Below, piece after piece: positions 22,786-33,898 of a stretch of 64,000 nt of DNA. How positions within the stretch are numbered: position 1 is the stretch's first letter; each line of letters opens with the position of its first letter. The notes under the pieces were generated by a model. That model did not search any database and was not told the origin of the DNA. It saw only the letters and a program-made list of their open reading frames with translations. A program made the position numbers and the translations under genes. Source of the DNA: Chionoecetes opilio (taxonomy: Eukaryota > Arthropoda > Malacostraca > Decapoda > Majidae); assembly GCA_016584305.1 (NCBI GenBank), contig JACEEZ010003569.1, forward strand, positions 1 through 64,000. The letters are read 5' to 3'.

Positions 22786-22850
22786 CACACACCCACACAC
22801 ACAGGCACACACACACGCACACACACATGTACACACACATGCAAACACCT
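22782..22850. repeat. (AC)n SINE tail
   Basis: AC repeats with GC and TG interruptions; the mirror of 6370-6440. Confidence 0.85.
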
Positions 22851-24807
22851 GCCCGCCATAGTGAAATATTCCCGTGGTGGTAATATGGGTAGAGCATTTG
22901 CTGCAGATATGTCGTTGACACGCCTGTATCCTCTTTGGAATTATCCCTTAATGTATAAATTACACCAACGTGCGCATGTAGTCTGCCCTCTAAAGAAGAC
23001 TGATCTTACTACTAACACAACAATACATGTATCGTTTACTCCGACAACCTTTTCACCCCAAAATGTTATGTATCATGATATCAGTTAACAACCTCCGCCC
23101 CAAACAGCTGGTAAGGAGATAACAAATGTCCTCAGGTCAGATATACTTTACGGTGAAGACTCGAGCTATATTGATACTTCCTCTACAGTAGATAACACTT
23201 TAGTCGCCATCTGCCCTATGTCCCCGGCCCATATATTAGATTATAGCATCTTTACTGATTTTATGTGCCACTGGATGACACCAGAAATTTTATCATGAGT
23301 ATAATCAAACCCTGTTTCAGCGTTGTTTTATGCTTTGTATCTCGTAAAAATTGCCCCAATTTCGCAACTTTTTTTTTTTCGGCGACGATAGGGCGGGAGG
23401 ACCTCAGAATTAAACACTAGGGGTGCCCTTAGTGTTTTTCCGTTATCAACGTCCCCACTCGTTTAATTTTTGAAAATTGTTCATTTATAGCCATAATATA
23501 CACAGTGAAGTCAAAAATGACACAGACTCTCCAGATACCCCCCTTCAAATTTTCCTGAAATCATAAATGTAAAATGTAGTTTGGGAAATATTGTTAAAAT
23601 CTGGAAAAAACTCCTTACCAAAAATTTCTTCACCATAGTTTGAAAGGGGTGTCTACTACACAATCAAAAAAATTTAAACTCAACCCCCGTAGGAAACCCG
23701 TAAAGCTGCTGAATTTGGGGGTACCCAAAACCTTACCCGGGGAAAAATTAAAAATTTAATTCTGCATAAAGTCCCTTGTGAGGGGTCAACAGGGTTTTTT
23801 CAGATTCTAAATCAATTGCGCTTTTTTTGCCCAAAACCATCCTTGTTGGAAAATGGCCACCCATTTTTCCCGCTCTTTGCAAACCCTTTTTTTTGTGAAA
23901 TGATATTTCTGGGTGCATGGAAAATTTCAAAAGTAGCTTTATTAGTGTTTTCAATTTTTTAATACTAGTTTGAAAAGATCGGCCCCAATGTCAAAAGCCT
24001 CAGGAGCCAGGTCTGATCTTTTCCCGATTCTACCCTCATGGATCAGTTCTTTCGTTTTGCCCTTTTCAGTTCTGCTGCTGAATACGCTATTCTATTCTTC
24101 TTGCAGCTGCCCGCCGGTTCTGAAAAAAAAAAAAATTTTATTAAAAAATTTCACTCGTAACTGGAGCGCCTCTCAGGACCTGGGATCATGTGGAACCGGC
24201 GCTAACCTGAACCCCCACCGTCCCATCCATAGTAACTGGGGTCCAAAAACATGCCTGCAGCAGCTCCCTCCCCGGGGTTTGGGATGGGGACGGAGAAAGT
24301 GTGGCAGCGCACCCCAGAGTCTCTGGTTTGATCACCCCGGGCCCCCGCCTTCCGCGAGAACATGTATCAATTGCCCCAAATAGTCCCGGTCTGATAAATG
24401 TGCTGGAAAATCGCAATACCACCCCCGATCACCTCGCCTTAGACCGTAGTCAAAGGAAATTCCATGTGTTAATGAATGTCCCCTGTAGAAACCTGTCAAT
24501 AGGTGGTTTTCCCTGGCCCCGTTGCTAAACCGTACACAACCCGTGAACTGACAAAAAAAGCAGGTACGCCTCTGTCTTTCGAGAGAGCTTCCGACCCCTG
24601 ACATCGTAAACCCCTTTGTGTGGTTTAAAAAGAGTGGGTGGGTTTTGCTTGGCATGATCCCACATTATCAGCACGTCCGCGCTTCTGCCCCCCCTGAAAA
24701 AACAGATTGAGTAAAGCGCTTTAAATTGCAAAAACGTGAAATTAACAAACTCCAAGTTTTTAAAAACGCTACTCTTCTTTTTTGAGGGTAAGTACACTTA
24801 AAAAATT

Positions 24808-24843
24808 TTTTTTTAAATTTTTTTTTTTTTTTTTTTTTTTTTT
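24808..24843. repeat. poly-T tract
   Basis: A long T run in the degraded part of copy B. Copy C has no such run at the equivalent place, so it is probably a sequence artefact. Confidence 0.7.
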
Positions 24844-25066
24844 GTTAAATTTTCCCCTTTTGTTTTTTTTTCACCCAATTGCTCTCACAAAAGAAAAAGT
24901 CGCATATTGTCACACGCCCCCGGTATCTGACGTTTTCCAGAATTTGAAGGAAGAGGATTTAGTCATTTGTTGTGGGGTTTCCTGAAATTTGCCCTTGGGG
25001 TCACATGTATCTACTGGTCGAAACTTAATCACAGAAGGATTCTTGGGACCCGGGGGGGGGTTTTTC

Positions 25067-25067
25067 N
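25067..25067. other. ambiguous base (N) at a suspect join
   Basis: The only N in the window. The text left of it (25015-25050) and right of it (25083-25116) both correspond to the same segment of copy C (about 30900-30930), so about 40-70 bases are duplicated across the N. Confidence 0.9.
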
Positions 25068-26499
25068 CCCTGTTCCCATTTTTCTGGTCGAATCTGTAGT
25101 CACAGCAGGAGTTCTTGGAAACGCCGATGTTGTTCGTGATTTTTTGGCAAGCTGGCTGCTATAGCCATGAGACCACAGTGATCTTCTGAGAGCGACAGCC
25201 GAGACACTGCACATAGCTCAGGTAACTGTCGGCAATCTCCTGCCAAGTCTGACCTTGTTCCCAATTCACCATGTAGAAAGCCATCCACCATCAACCACCA
25301 GACTGGAGCAGGTTGGTCAGTGAGGTCAAACAGATCGGTCAACTCCTTCAGGCTAGTCATGGAAAAGCCTGCCTTGTTCGCCTTGTTCATTTTCTGATCT
25401 TTGTTGCTGAACAAGGACAAGGGAAGGAGTCAGCTCATACTCTAAGCTTGTCTCGACTGTCATATCCCGTTGGAAAAAAATGATCAGTCAGTTGAACAAC
25501 TTGAGTGAGTTTAGGTGAATCTTCTTCTCATTGACCTTGGAATCTTTCTGAGTGATGAACAGGGCCTGTGCTTGAACTTCACCTGCATGGTCGATGTCAC
25601 TATCTGTCCATCCAGCTTTATCTGCATTTCCCTCCCTACTTCAAACGCTTTCTCAGCGTTGACTTCACATCTGCAGTGCTCTGTGAATCCTGTTGAGAAG
25701 GACACAAGCAACTGCTTGTCTCGATCGTGGTCAAAGGGTTGTTCTCCTCGAACCATTTGAGGGCAAGTCCAATCGCTTCAGCGTCTCGCTTCAATCCGTG
25801 TTTTTGGAAAAGTCTTTGTGGAGTGGACCATGTTTCTTGACACCTTCCTCCATGCGCTGGTTGACATAGGAGAAGTGGCTGAGGATTTGCACCCAGCACT
25901 TGTGGCCAGAATCACTATTCCTCATACTCCCTCTGCTCAACCCACCTTCTGACTTGGCCGCCTTCATCAGTCTCTGCTCGATACAGATGTCACACCAGGT
26001 GCCAGACCAATCATGACAAGAGTAACGGATAACGTGGTTACCATGGGCAGTGAAACTGCCCATATTTATTTGCACCAAAAAAAAGGTTTGCGAAGAAACG
26101 GGAAAATGTGGGTGTGACCATTTTTTCCACCAAGGAGTGGTTTTGGTGCAAAATAAATGCTTGCAGTTGATTCGAATTTAAAAAAAAACCCTAGTTTGAC
26201 CCCTCACAAGGTATTTCGGGCATAATTAATATTTTCAATTATTCCCGGATAGGTTTCGGGTACCCCAACTTCCAGTAGCTGTCACGGGTTGCCCTACGGG
26301 AGTCGAGTTAAAAAAATTGATATGTGTTAATAGACACCTTTACAAACACATTGGGGAAGAAATTTCTTGGTAAGGAGTTTGTTCTCAGATTTGCTAGATA
26401 TCTGATAATATTCCCTGACTATATGTAAGTATTAACGCCACCAGAGGTCTGTAAATAAAAAAGAAACGTTGGCCTGGCGACTTTAGTGTTATCTACCGT

Positions 26500-27515
26500 A
26501 CATCTTGCCATATAATCTCTGCAATATTCGTGGTCTTAGATCTAGCTTCCAATCTGTGAAACATCACCTCCTCTTTTTAAATCCTTATTTTCTTTTCCTC
26601 ACCGAAGTGCATATCTCTGCAATTACTGAAATGATATTATTCACGATAATATATCAGTACTATATGCATTTTGTTTAATGCCTCAAAAACCCAATTTCCA
26701 CTTTAAAACTCAATAACATAAATAAGATTTAAACACAGAATGTACATGTGAGGGATTATATTGACCCAATTTTTTACTACGTAAAAAAATTGTTGCTTTG
26801 ATATGAATACGAAGGTACAGGGAAGAGTTGCGATGATGAAAAACCTGTATAGGCAAATTTGTAAGGGATACTTGATAGGTAAAACTGTATGGGGAACTTT
26901 AAAAGATTTAAAGGGGGTTTTTTAAACAATTTCGCGTTTTATCGAATCTATCGAGAAAGAGGAATCTGGTGGATATTTAACAAAATCTTGAATAATGCCG
27001 TAAAAAACTTGTGTTCCAGTCAGTAAAAGAAGTTCCGAATTTTTGAATAAACCCAAGGGTGGAACAGACAAATTGAACTGGCTTTTAAAAAGAAAAAATT
27101 TGGCCTACTTTTAGGTAAAACTTGTATCTGAATGAAAGTTATAAAAAGGAGTTTTTAAAGACTACGGCGCGATACAAAAATTATAAGAAAATTAAAAAAG
27201 ATCCCTTTTAAATTTTATATTGCGCTATCATAAATTGAACCCCAAAAAAATTTTTTCAGTTCGTGGGCAAGAAGAAGTTATCACGCGAATATAGGTCCCC
27301 CTTTGCCCCTTTAAACGGTAAGCAAAAAACTAAATGAAAAAGAGATGGGTGAAGTATTAAATAATTACTTTGCTACTGTTTTTTACAGTTGAAGAAATAA
27401 TTTACTAGAAGAAACTTGGCTGCGGTAAAAGTAATGTAATTCCATTGTACAATTGCGAATTTCTTGAAGAAAAAGCAGTAGATAAACTCAGTTGGTAAAC
27501 AAAGTTAACAAATCT
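26500..27515 (+). mobile_element. CR1/jockey-type LINE fragments (endonuclease start, RT start)
   Basis: 26515-26640 translates to an endonuclease start (CNIRGLRSSFQSVKHH, LFLNPYFLFLTEVHIS). 26680-26705 gives FNASKTQF-like text. 27200-27515 has the N-terminal part of a CR1-like RT: GEVLNNYFATVF at about 27350-27385 and later K.NKSPG-like text just before the AT tract. Many frameshifts. The mirror copy is at 28478-29505. Confidence 0.6.
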
Positions 27516-27519
27516 CCCG

Positions 27520-27554
<35 letters not shown>

Positions 27555-27589
27555 ATATATATTATATTATATATATATATATATATATG

Positions 27590-27643
<54 letters not shown>

Positions 27644-27665
27644 TATATAATGATATATATTAGAA

Positions 27666-27705
<40 letters not shown>

Positions 27706-27795
27706 TATATATATATAATTATATATATATATATATACATATGTATATATATATAATATACATATATATATATATATATATATATTAGTTAATAC

Positions 27796-27838
<43 letters not shown>

Positions 27839-27981
27839 TATTTCTATATATATATAATATATATATAATATATATTATATATACATATATACTATAATAC
27901 TATTATAATATATATATATATATATATATAATATATATACATATAGTATATATATATATTTTTATAAAATATATATATATA

Positions 27982-28032
<51 letters not shown>

Positions 28033-28475
28033 TTTATATATATATATATTATATAATATATATCTATATATATATATATATCTAATTATATATATATATA
28101 TTTATATATATATAATATATTATTATATATATAATTATTATATATATATATATATATATATTATCTATATGTTATATATATATACTATCTAAACCCTATA
28201 TATATTTATGTCTTTCATGATATTGATATACTATCTATACTATATTATCTTATATAAATAATATATATTTTATATATATATATATTATATTTTATATATA
28301 TATATATATTTAATATATTAATATATATATATATATTATATATTTTATTATAAAATTATATTATATATATAATATATATATATCTTATATATATATTATA
28401 TTAGTTTTAATATATATATTTATATAATATATTTTATATATATATATATATATATTTTATATAAAATATATGCCC
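27515..28475. repeat. long (AT)n tract, centre of the B/C inverted repeat
   Basis: About 960 bases of (AT)n with sparse interruptions. The flanks 25.0-27.5 kb and 28.5-31.0 kb are inverted copies (for example 25440/30575 and 25265/30750, centre near 28.0 kb). Confidence 0.95.
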
Positions 28476-28477
28476 GG

Positions 28478-29505
28478 GAGATTTTTTAAACTTTGTTTAC
28501 CCAAGGTTTATCTACTGCTTTTCTTTCAGAATTCGCAATTGTACAATGGAATTACATTACTTTTACCGCAGCCAAGTTCTTCTAGTAATTTATTTCTTCA
28601 CTGTTTAAAAACAGTAGCAAGAAATTATTTAATACTTCAGCCTCTCGATTTCATTATAGTATGCTTACCGTTTTCAAGGCAAAGGGGACCTATATTCCGC
28701 TGTGATAACCCTTTTTTCTTGCCCACGTAAATGAAAATTCTTTGGGGTTCAATTTACTGATAGCTGCAATATATAATTAAAGATCTTTCTTTTAAATTTT
28801 CTTTATCAACTTTTTCGTATCGCGCCGTAGTCTTTAAAAACTCCTTTTATAACTTTCATTTATGATGACAAGTATTTACCTACAAGTAGGCCAAAAATTT
28901 TTTTTTTGTAAAAGGGCCCAGATTCAATTTTTCTGTTCCACCCCCTTGGGGTTTTTTCTTTTTTCGTAACTTTTTTTACTGACTGGAACACAAGATTTTT
29001 ACGGGGGAAACAAATATTGTTTTAAAAACCCCGATTCCTTATTTTGTAATTGTAAAAACCGCCCCAAAACTGTTTTTTTAAAATCACCCTAAATCTTTTA
29101 AAGTTTCTAACAGATTACCTTTCAATTCCTAATAAAAGTTGCCCCATACAGGTTTTTTTCTATCATCGGGTAACTCTTTTCCCCGTACCCTTTTGATTTC
29201 TATCAAAGCCACAATTCTTTGATCGCTAGTATCAAATTTGGTGGGCATATTAACACTCACATGTACTTTTATGTGTTTAGTCTTCATTTATGTATGTCAG
29301 TTGATAATGAAGAAAATTTGGGTTTTTGAGGCATTTAAACAAAAAGCAATAAATACTGATAAAATCGTTAAAAAATTCATTTCATAATTGCAGAGATATG
29401 CACTTCGGGAGGAAAAGAAAAATAAGGATTTAAAAAGAGGGGTGATGTTTCACAGTTGGAAGCTAGATTTAAAGCCCCCGAATATTGGGGAATTTATGGC
29501 AAGAT
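28478..29505 (-). mobile_element. CR1/jockey-type LINE fragments, mirror copy
   Basis: Inverted counterpart of 26500-27515. The CR1-like RT start reads on the minus strand from about 28690 to 28478, and the endonuclease start lies at about 29380-29500. It is as degraded as the other copy and immediately precedes the left terminus of lineage-1 copy C. Confidence 0.6.
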
Positions 29506-29599
29506 TTTCGGTAGATAACACTAAAATCGCCAGGCCAACGTTTCTTTTTTTATTTACAGACCTCTGGGGGCGTTAATACTTACATATAGTCGGGAATAT

Positions 29600-29940
29600 T
29601 TTTCAGATTCTAGCAAATCTGAAACAAACTCCTTACCAAGAATTTTTTTCACCAATGGTTTTGTAAAAGGTGTCTATTTAACACATATCAATTTTTTTTA
29701 ACTCGACTCCCCGTAGGGCAACCCTGACAGTACTGGGAAGTTGGGTACCCCAAACCTTATCCGGGAATAATTGAAAATATTAATTATGCCCGAAATACCT
29801 TGTGGAGGGGTCAAACTAGGGTTTTTTTTTTAAATTCTGAATCAACTGGCAAGCATTTATTTTGCACCAAAACCACTCCTTGGTGGAAAAATGGTCACAC
29901 CCACATTTCCCGCTCTTCGCAAACCTTTTTATTTGGTGCA
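29600..29940 (+). repeat. left long internal inverted repeat of lineage-1 element
   Basis: Inverted match to 32190-32545. The shared text, in right-copy sense, includes GGAGTGGTTTTGGTGCAAAA, TTTGACCCCTCACAAGGTA, CTACGGGAGT and CTTGGTAAGGAGTTTGTT. It flanks the gene on the left and contains no clear ORF. Confidence 0.75.
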
Positions 29941-31115
29941 AATAAATTATGGGCAGTTTCACTGCCCATGTAACCACGTTATCCGTTACTCTTGTCATGA
30001 ATTGGTCTGGCACCTGTGTGACATCTGTATCGAGCAGAGACTGATGAAAAGCGGCCAAGTCAAGAAGTGGGTTGAGCAAGGGAGTATGAGGAATAGTGAT
30101 TCTGGCCACAAGTGCTGGGTGCAAATCCTCAGCCACTTCTCCTATGTCAACCAGCGCATGGAGGAAGGTGTCAAGAAACATGGTCCACTCCACAAAGACT
30201 TTGCCAAAACACGGATGAAGCGAGACGCTGAAGCGATTGGACTTGCCCTCAAATGGTTCGAGGAGAGCAACCCCTTTGACCACGATCGAGACAAGCAGTT
30301 GCTTGTATCCTTCTCAACAGGATTCACGAGCACTGCAGATGATGAAGTCAACGCTGAGAAGCGTTTGAAGTAGGGAGGGAAATGCAGATAAAGCTGGATG
30401 GACAGATAGTGACATCGACCATGCAGGTGAAGTTCAAGGTACAGGCCCTGTCATCACTCAGAAAGATTCCCAAGGTCAATGAGAAGAAGATTCACCTAAA
30501 CTCACTCAAGTTGTTCAACTGACTGATATTTTTTGTCCAACGGGATATGACAGTCGAAACAAGCTTAGAGTATGAGCTGACTCCCTAACCCTTGTCCTTG
30601 TTCAGCAACAAAGATCAGAAAAGGAACAAGGCGAACAAGGCAGGCTTTTCCATGACTAGCTTGAAGGAGTTGACCGATCCGCTTGACCTCACTGACCAAC
30701 CCTGCTCCAGTCTGTGGTGTTGATGGTGGATGGCTTCTCTACATGGTGAATTGGGAACAAGGTCAGACCTGGCAGGAGATTGCCGACAGTTACCTGAGCT
30801 ATGTGCAGTGTCTCGGCTGTCGCTCACAGAAGATCACTGTGGTCTTCGATGGCTATAGCAGCCAGCTCGCCAAAAGATCACGACCACATCCGGCGTACCA
30901 AGAACTCCTTCTGTGATCTAAAGATTCGACCAGATATGATACATGTGACACCAAGGGCAAAGTTCATGGACAACACTCACAACAAGAGTGAGCTCATCCA
31001 TCTCCTCTCTTCAACATTCTGGAAACGTCAGATCACCGTGGTGCAGTGTGACAATGATGCTGACACTTCTATTGTGAGAGCAGCATTGGCTGCTGCTACA
31101 AATGACTCATTTGAG
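29891..31115 (+). pseudogene. lineage-1 element gene, exon 1 (PIN/FEN-like nuclease family, broken)
   Basis: The first readable segment, 29891-30373, contains CDICIEQRLMKSGQVKKW, SMRNSDSGHKCWVQILSHF, NQRMEEGVKKHGPLHKDF and RDKQLLVSFSTGF. A frameshift near 30365 is followed by GREMQIKLDGQIVTSTMQ, and then ELTPL...LSLFSNKDQ. From about 30710 the text is VDGGWLLYMVNWEQGQTW, IADSYLSYVQCLGCRSQ, and ITVVFDGYSSQLAK (VVFDGY at 30839-30856). A second shift near 30900 precedes FMDNTHNKSELIHLLSSTF and the DADTSIV motif at 31055-31075. VFDG and DAD recall the first acidic positions of PIN/FEN-type nucleases; that link is inference. The family occurs widely in invertebrate genomes as uncharacterised repeat proteins. 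The true start is not determined. Exon 1 ends at a GT donor at 31116. Confidence 0.7.
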
Positions 31116-31340
31116 GTCAGTAAAATTTTGTGTAGGTATTTTACTTACATCAACTATGATTACTATTGATTTTTCCGGTGTTGATATTTTGCTGTATTGT
31201 GCATTGATGCACCACGTTGTTATGCAAGTGTACTTATCCTCAGAAAAGATTAGTAGCATTGTTAAATAACCTGGAGATTGTTAAGTTCACGGTTTTTGCA
31301 CAGTTCAAGACGCTTTACTCATATCTTGTTCTATTTTCAG
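31116..31340 (+). other. GT-AG intron in the lineage-1 element gene
   Basis: The donor is GAG|GTCAGT at 31116; the acceptor is CTATTTTCAG ending at 31340. Removing these 225 bases joins DSFE to VRAEDADVL in frame. Homologous introns can be traced in copies A (about 4330-4550) and B. An intron conserved across copies of a DNA element argues for transfer as DNA, not through RNA. Confidence 0.75.
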
Positions 31341-32156
31341 GTGCGGGCAGAAGACGCGGACGTGCTGATAATGCTGGTGCACCATAGCTCAAGCACCAAC
31401 CATCCACTCTTCTTAACCACATCGATGGGCTTTTACGATGTCAGGAGGATCCGAGAAGCTCTCTCTGAAAGACAGAGGCGCTACCTGCTCTTTTGTCATG
31501 CTTTCACAGGTTGTGATACGGTTTCAGCAATCGGGGCCACGGGAAAACCACTCTATTTGACAGGTTTTGTACAGGGGACATTAATGAACACATGGGCATC
31601 TTCCTTGACGTACGGGCTACTAAGGACGAGGTGATCGGGGGTGGTATTGCGATTTTCCAGCACATTTACCATGCATTAGGTACTACTTTGGGTGCAATTC
31701 GATACATGTTCTCGCGGAAGGCGGCGGCCGGGCTGATCAAACCAGAGACTCTAGGGTGCAGCTGCACAGCATTCTCTCCGTGCCTATCTCCAAACCCGGG
31801 ACTGGATGCTACTGCAGAGCATGTCTTTGGACCCCAGTGACTATAGATGGACGGTAGGGGTTCATGGTTATGAGCCGGTTCCAACACTAGATCCCATGGC
31901 TCCTGAGGGGCTGCTCCAGTTCACGAGCTGCAATTGTAATGGAGATTGCAGCAACCGGCGGTGCAGCTGCAAGAAGAATGGTGTCAAGTGTATCTCTGCA
32001 TGCGGAAGTTGTAAAGGGATGACATGCAGGAATTGTTTCCATGATGGTGAAGTCTCCATGAGTCTGGAGAAGACTCAGACCTTGACTCCTGAGGCATTTG
32101 ACATTGTGGAGCAGTACCATTTTCAAACTAGTATTCAAGAAATTGAAATACACTAA
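31341..32156 (+). pseudogene. lineage-1 element gene, exon 2 (GCDTVS motif and Cys-rich C-terminus)
   Basis: Begins VRAEDADVLIMLVHHSSS (EDADVL at 31350-31367), then NHPLFLTTSMGFYDVRRIRE, LSERQRRYLLFCHAFTGCDT and VSAIG (GCDTVSAI at 31509-31532). A frame change near 31560-31620 leads to TKDEVIGGGIAIFQHIYHAL and YMFSRKAAAGLIKPETLGCS. After another shift near 31800 comes the 31806-32156 frame, which ends in a Cys-rich cluster (31929-32036; CNCNGDCSNRRCSCKKNG then CISACGSCKGMTCRNC) before the TAA at 32154. The acidic EDADVL resembles a distal metal-binding position of FEN/PIN folds. The Cys cluster may bind zinc or DNA. Both roles are inferred. Confidence 0.7.
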
Positions 32157-32189
32157 TAAAGCTACTTTTGTAATTTACATGCACCCAGC

Positions 32190-32545
32190 AATATTTATTT
32201 TAACCAAAAAAAAAGGTTTGCAAAGAGCGGGAAATGTGGGTGTGGCCATTTTTCCACCAAGGAGTGGTTTTGGTGCAAAACAAATGCTTGCCATTGATTC
32301 AGAATCATGAAAACCCTATTTTGACCCCTCACAAGGTACTTCAGGCAGAGTTAATATTTTCAATTTTTCCCGGATATGGTTTCGGGTACCCCAACTTCCA
32401 GCAGCTGTCACGAGTTGCCCTACGGGAGTTGAGTTAAATTTTTTTGATGTGTGTTAGTAGACACCTTTACAAACACATTGGTGAAGAAATTTCTTGGTAA
32501 GGAGTTTGTTCTCAGATTTTAGCAATATTCCCTGACTATTACATT
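32190..32545 (-). repeat. right long internal inverted repeat of lineage-1 element
   Basis: Pairs with 29600-29940. It lies just after the stop codon of the gene at 32156. Similarity stops at about CCCTGACTAT (32530-32540), well short of the outer terminus. Outside it is a short hairpin-like segment (GGCGAC at 32667 to GGTCGCC at 32696) whose text partly repeats the terminal motif. Confidence 0.75.
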
Positions 32546-32837
32546 TCTACATCCATGATTTCAGAAAAGTTAGAAGGGGCTATTTGGAGAGTCTGTGTCA
32601 TTTTGTGTCTTCATCTTTGTCATATTATGGCTATAAATGAACAAATTACAAAAATTAAACCGAGTGGCGACGTTGATAACGGAACTACACTAAGGTCGCC
32701 ATCCAGTGTTTATGTTCTGAGTGTCCTCCCGCCGTCATCGTCGCCCGAAAGAAAAAGAGTTGCGAAATGTGGAGCAATTTATACTTGCTTACAAAGCATA
32801 AAACAACGCTGAAACAGGGTAGATATAGTCATGATAT

Positions 32838-33069
32838 TGTAGCAGCACGTGCAATTATACTTCAGTGTGCCTTCTCACTTCCGTTTTCTGTTTTCCTTTT
32901 TCTCTCGTCCTCTCGTTCTCTCGTTTTCGATGTGTTACTTTTGTAAACATAACATCTTACACACACACATACACATTTTAATACACTAGCTGTTGTATTT
33001 ACACACATCTTACTACACAATCTTTTTACTTTTTTATTTCTTGTTATTTATATGTTTCTTTTCACATCA
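32838..33069 (+). repeat. Gypsy element 1 5' LTR
   Basis: TGTAGCAGCACGTG ... CACATCA, TG...CA ends, 232 bases. It pairs with 40096-40327 with only a handful of substitutions and one small slip in the T-rich part. Confidence 0.9.
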
Positions 33070-33336
33070 ATATATACAAAATAGATTTAATGAAAATACA
33101 GGATATAACTGCATATGGAGTTAAATTTAAAAAAAGAAACATGTAAATAACAAAGAGAGAGCAAAGACAAAACCAATTGATTGACTTATTACTATTCATA
33201 CATGATAAGGGTTTAAGGCTTTAAAGGACTAAATACTGCCGAGACTTTGGTTTGCCAGTGACTCACTACGGCGAGGTTCATACCCTCGTTTGTGTCACTA
33301 ACACCATATCCATTATGATAGTAACAATGCAATATT
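33070..33336. other. extra segment between 5' LTR and primer binding site
   Basis: In Gypsy elements the primer site normally follows the LTR within a few bases. Here 267 bases intervene. CAATAT occurs at its left edge (33068-33073) and right edge (33330-33335), as a target duplication would. Its 5' part (33130-33153) is the inverse of LTR text at 33041-33062. A GGTTCATACCC segment near 33277 resembles a Pol III B box, weakly. No ORF. Confidence 0.5.
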
Positions 33337-33354
33337 TGGTGACCTCGGAGTGAC
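33337..33354 (+). promoter_or_regulatory. primer binding site of Gypsy element 1
   Basis: TGGTGACCTCGGAGTGAC begins with TGG, as a tRNA-CCA-primed site does, and follows ATATT. The same TGGTGACC context is common in arthropod Gypsy elements. The donor tRNA is not identified. Confidence 0.6.
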
Positions 33355-33898
33355 TCAAACACCCAGCTTGGGGCGAGGGCGCGGCTGACAGCTATCACCT
33401 ACCCTACAGGTGTAAGCTAGCCCTCTCCCCCCAGCGACCCAGTCTTAAGGTAGCAAGGGCATTGCCAGTCCTCTGCACCGGCGGACTACGCAGCTGGACA
33501 CTGCACCTGTCCCTGCCGTGCTGCAGCTGGCGCCGCCCCTGCCACCGCTCCTGCCGCTCCGGTGGGCACCGCAGCCGGCCCTGGCCCGCACCGGCCCGCA
33601 CCGCCCCTGCGCTGCCCCTCGCGCCCCTGCCGCCGCCCCCTCGCCGCCCCTGCCGCTGGCAGGCTCCAGAGCAGACGCAGCCCCGCAGTCGACGCCGCCC
33701 CCTACTGTACCATGCGGACCCCGCTCTCCGGGCGCCGCGTCCTGCCTCCCGACGCCGCGTCGTCGTGTCCCGCCGCCGCGTGCTGACTCCTCCCGCCCGA
33801 CGCTGCTTCCTCCCGCCCGACGCTGCTTCCTGCTGCCTAACGCTGCCTCCTGCCCCTCGCCGCCGCCACCATCACCGTCAACAGCGCCACTAGCCGCC
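33355..33898 (+). other. GC-rich leader of Gypsy element 1
   Basis: From 33420 the leader is very rich in CCG/GCC and is open in several frames on both strands (Pro/Ala/Arg-rich). It lies between the primer site and the gag start. I see no domain and treat it as untranslated leader. Confidence 0.6.

Larger units (their letters stand above)
23186..26498 (-). mobile_element. lineage-1 TIR element, copy B (complete ends, minus)
   Basis: Both ends can be seen. 23186-23209 starts CAGTAGATAACACTTTAG. The reverse complement of 26475-26498 starts CGGTAGATAACACTAAAG. They match at 21 of 24 positions and TA lies just outside each (23184-23185 and 26499-26500). The length is 3313 bases, including one N. 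Coding parts on the minus strand: the NHVIRYSCHDWSGTWCDIC to HFSYVNQRMEEGVKKH segment (25800-26070), VGREMQIKLDGQIVTSTMQ (about 25590-25650), the LVFSLFSNKDQ region (about 25390), and a degraded remainder. 23540-23930 and about 26100-26420 are long internal inverted repeats. Confidence 0.85.

Noticed and set aside
29509..29532. Tc1/mariner assignment from the TA flanks
   Set aside because: The encoded protein has no mariner features; TA alone is not specific.
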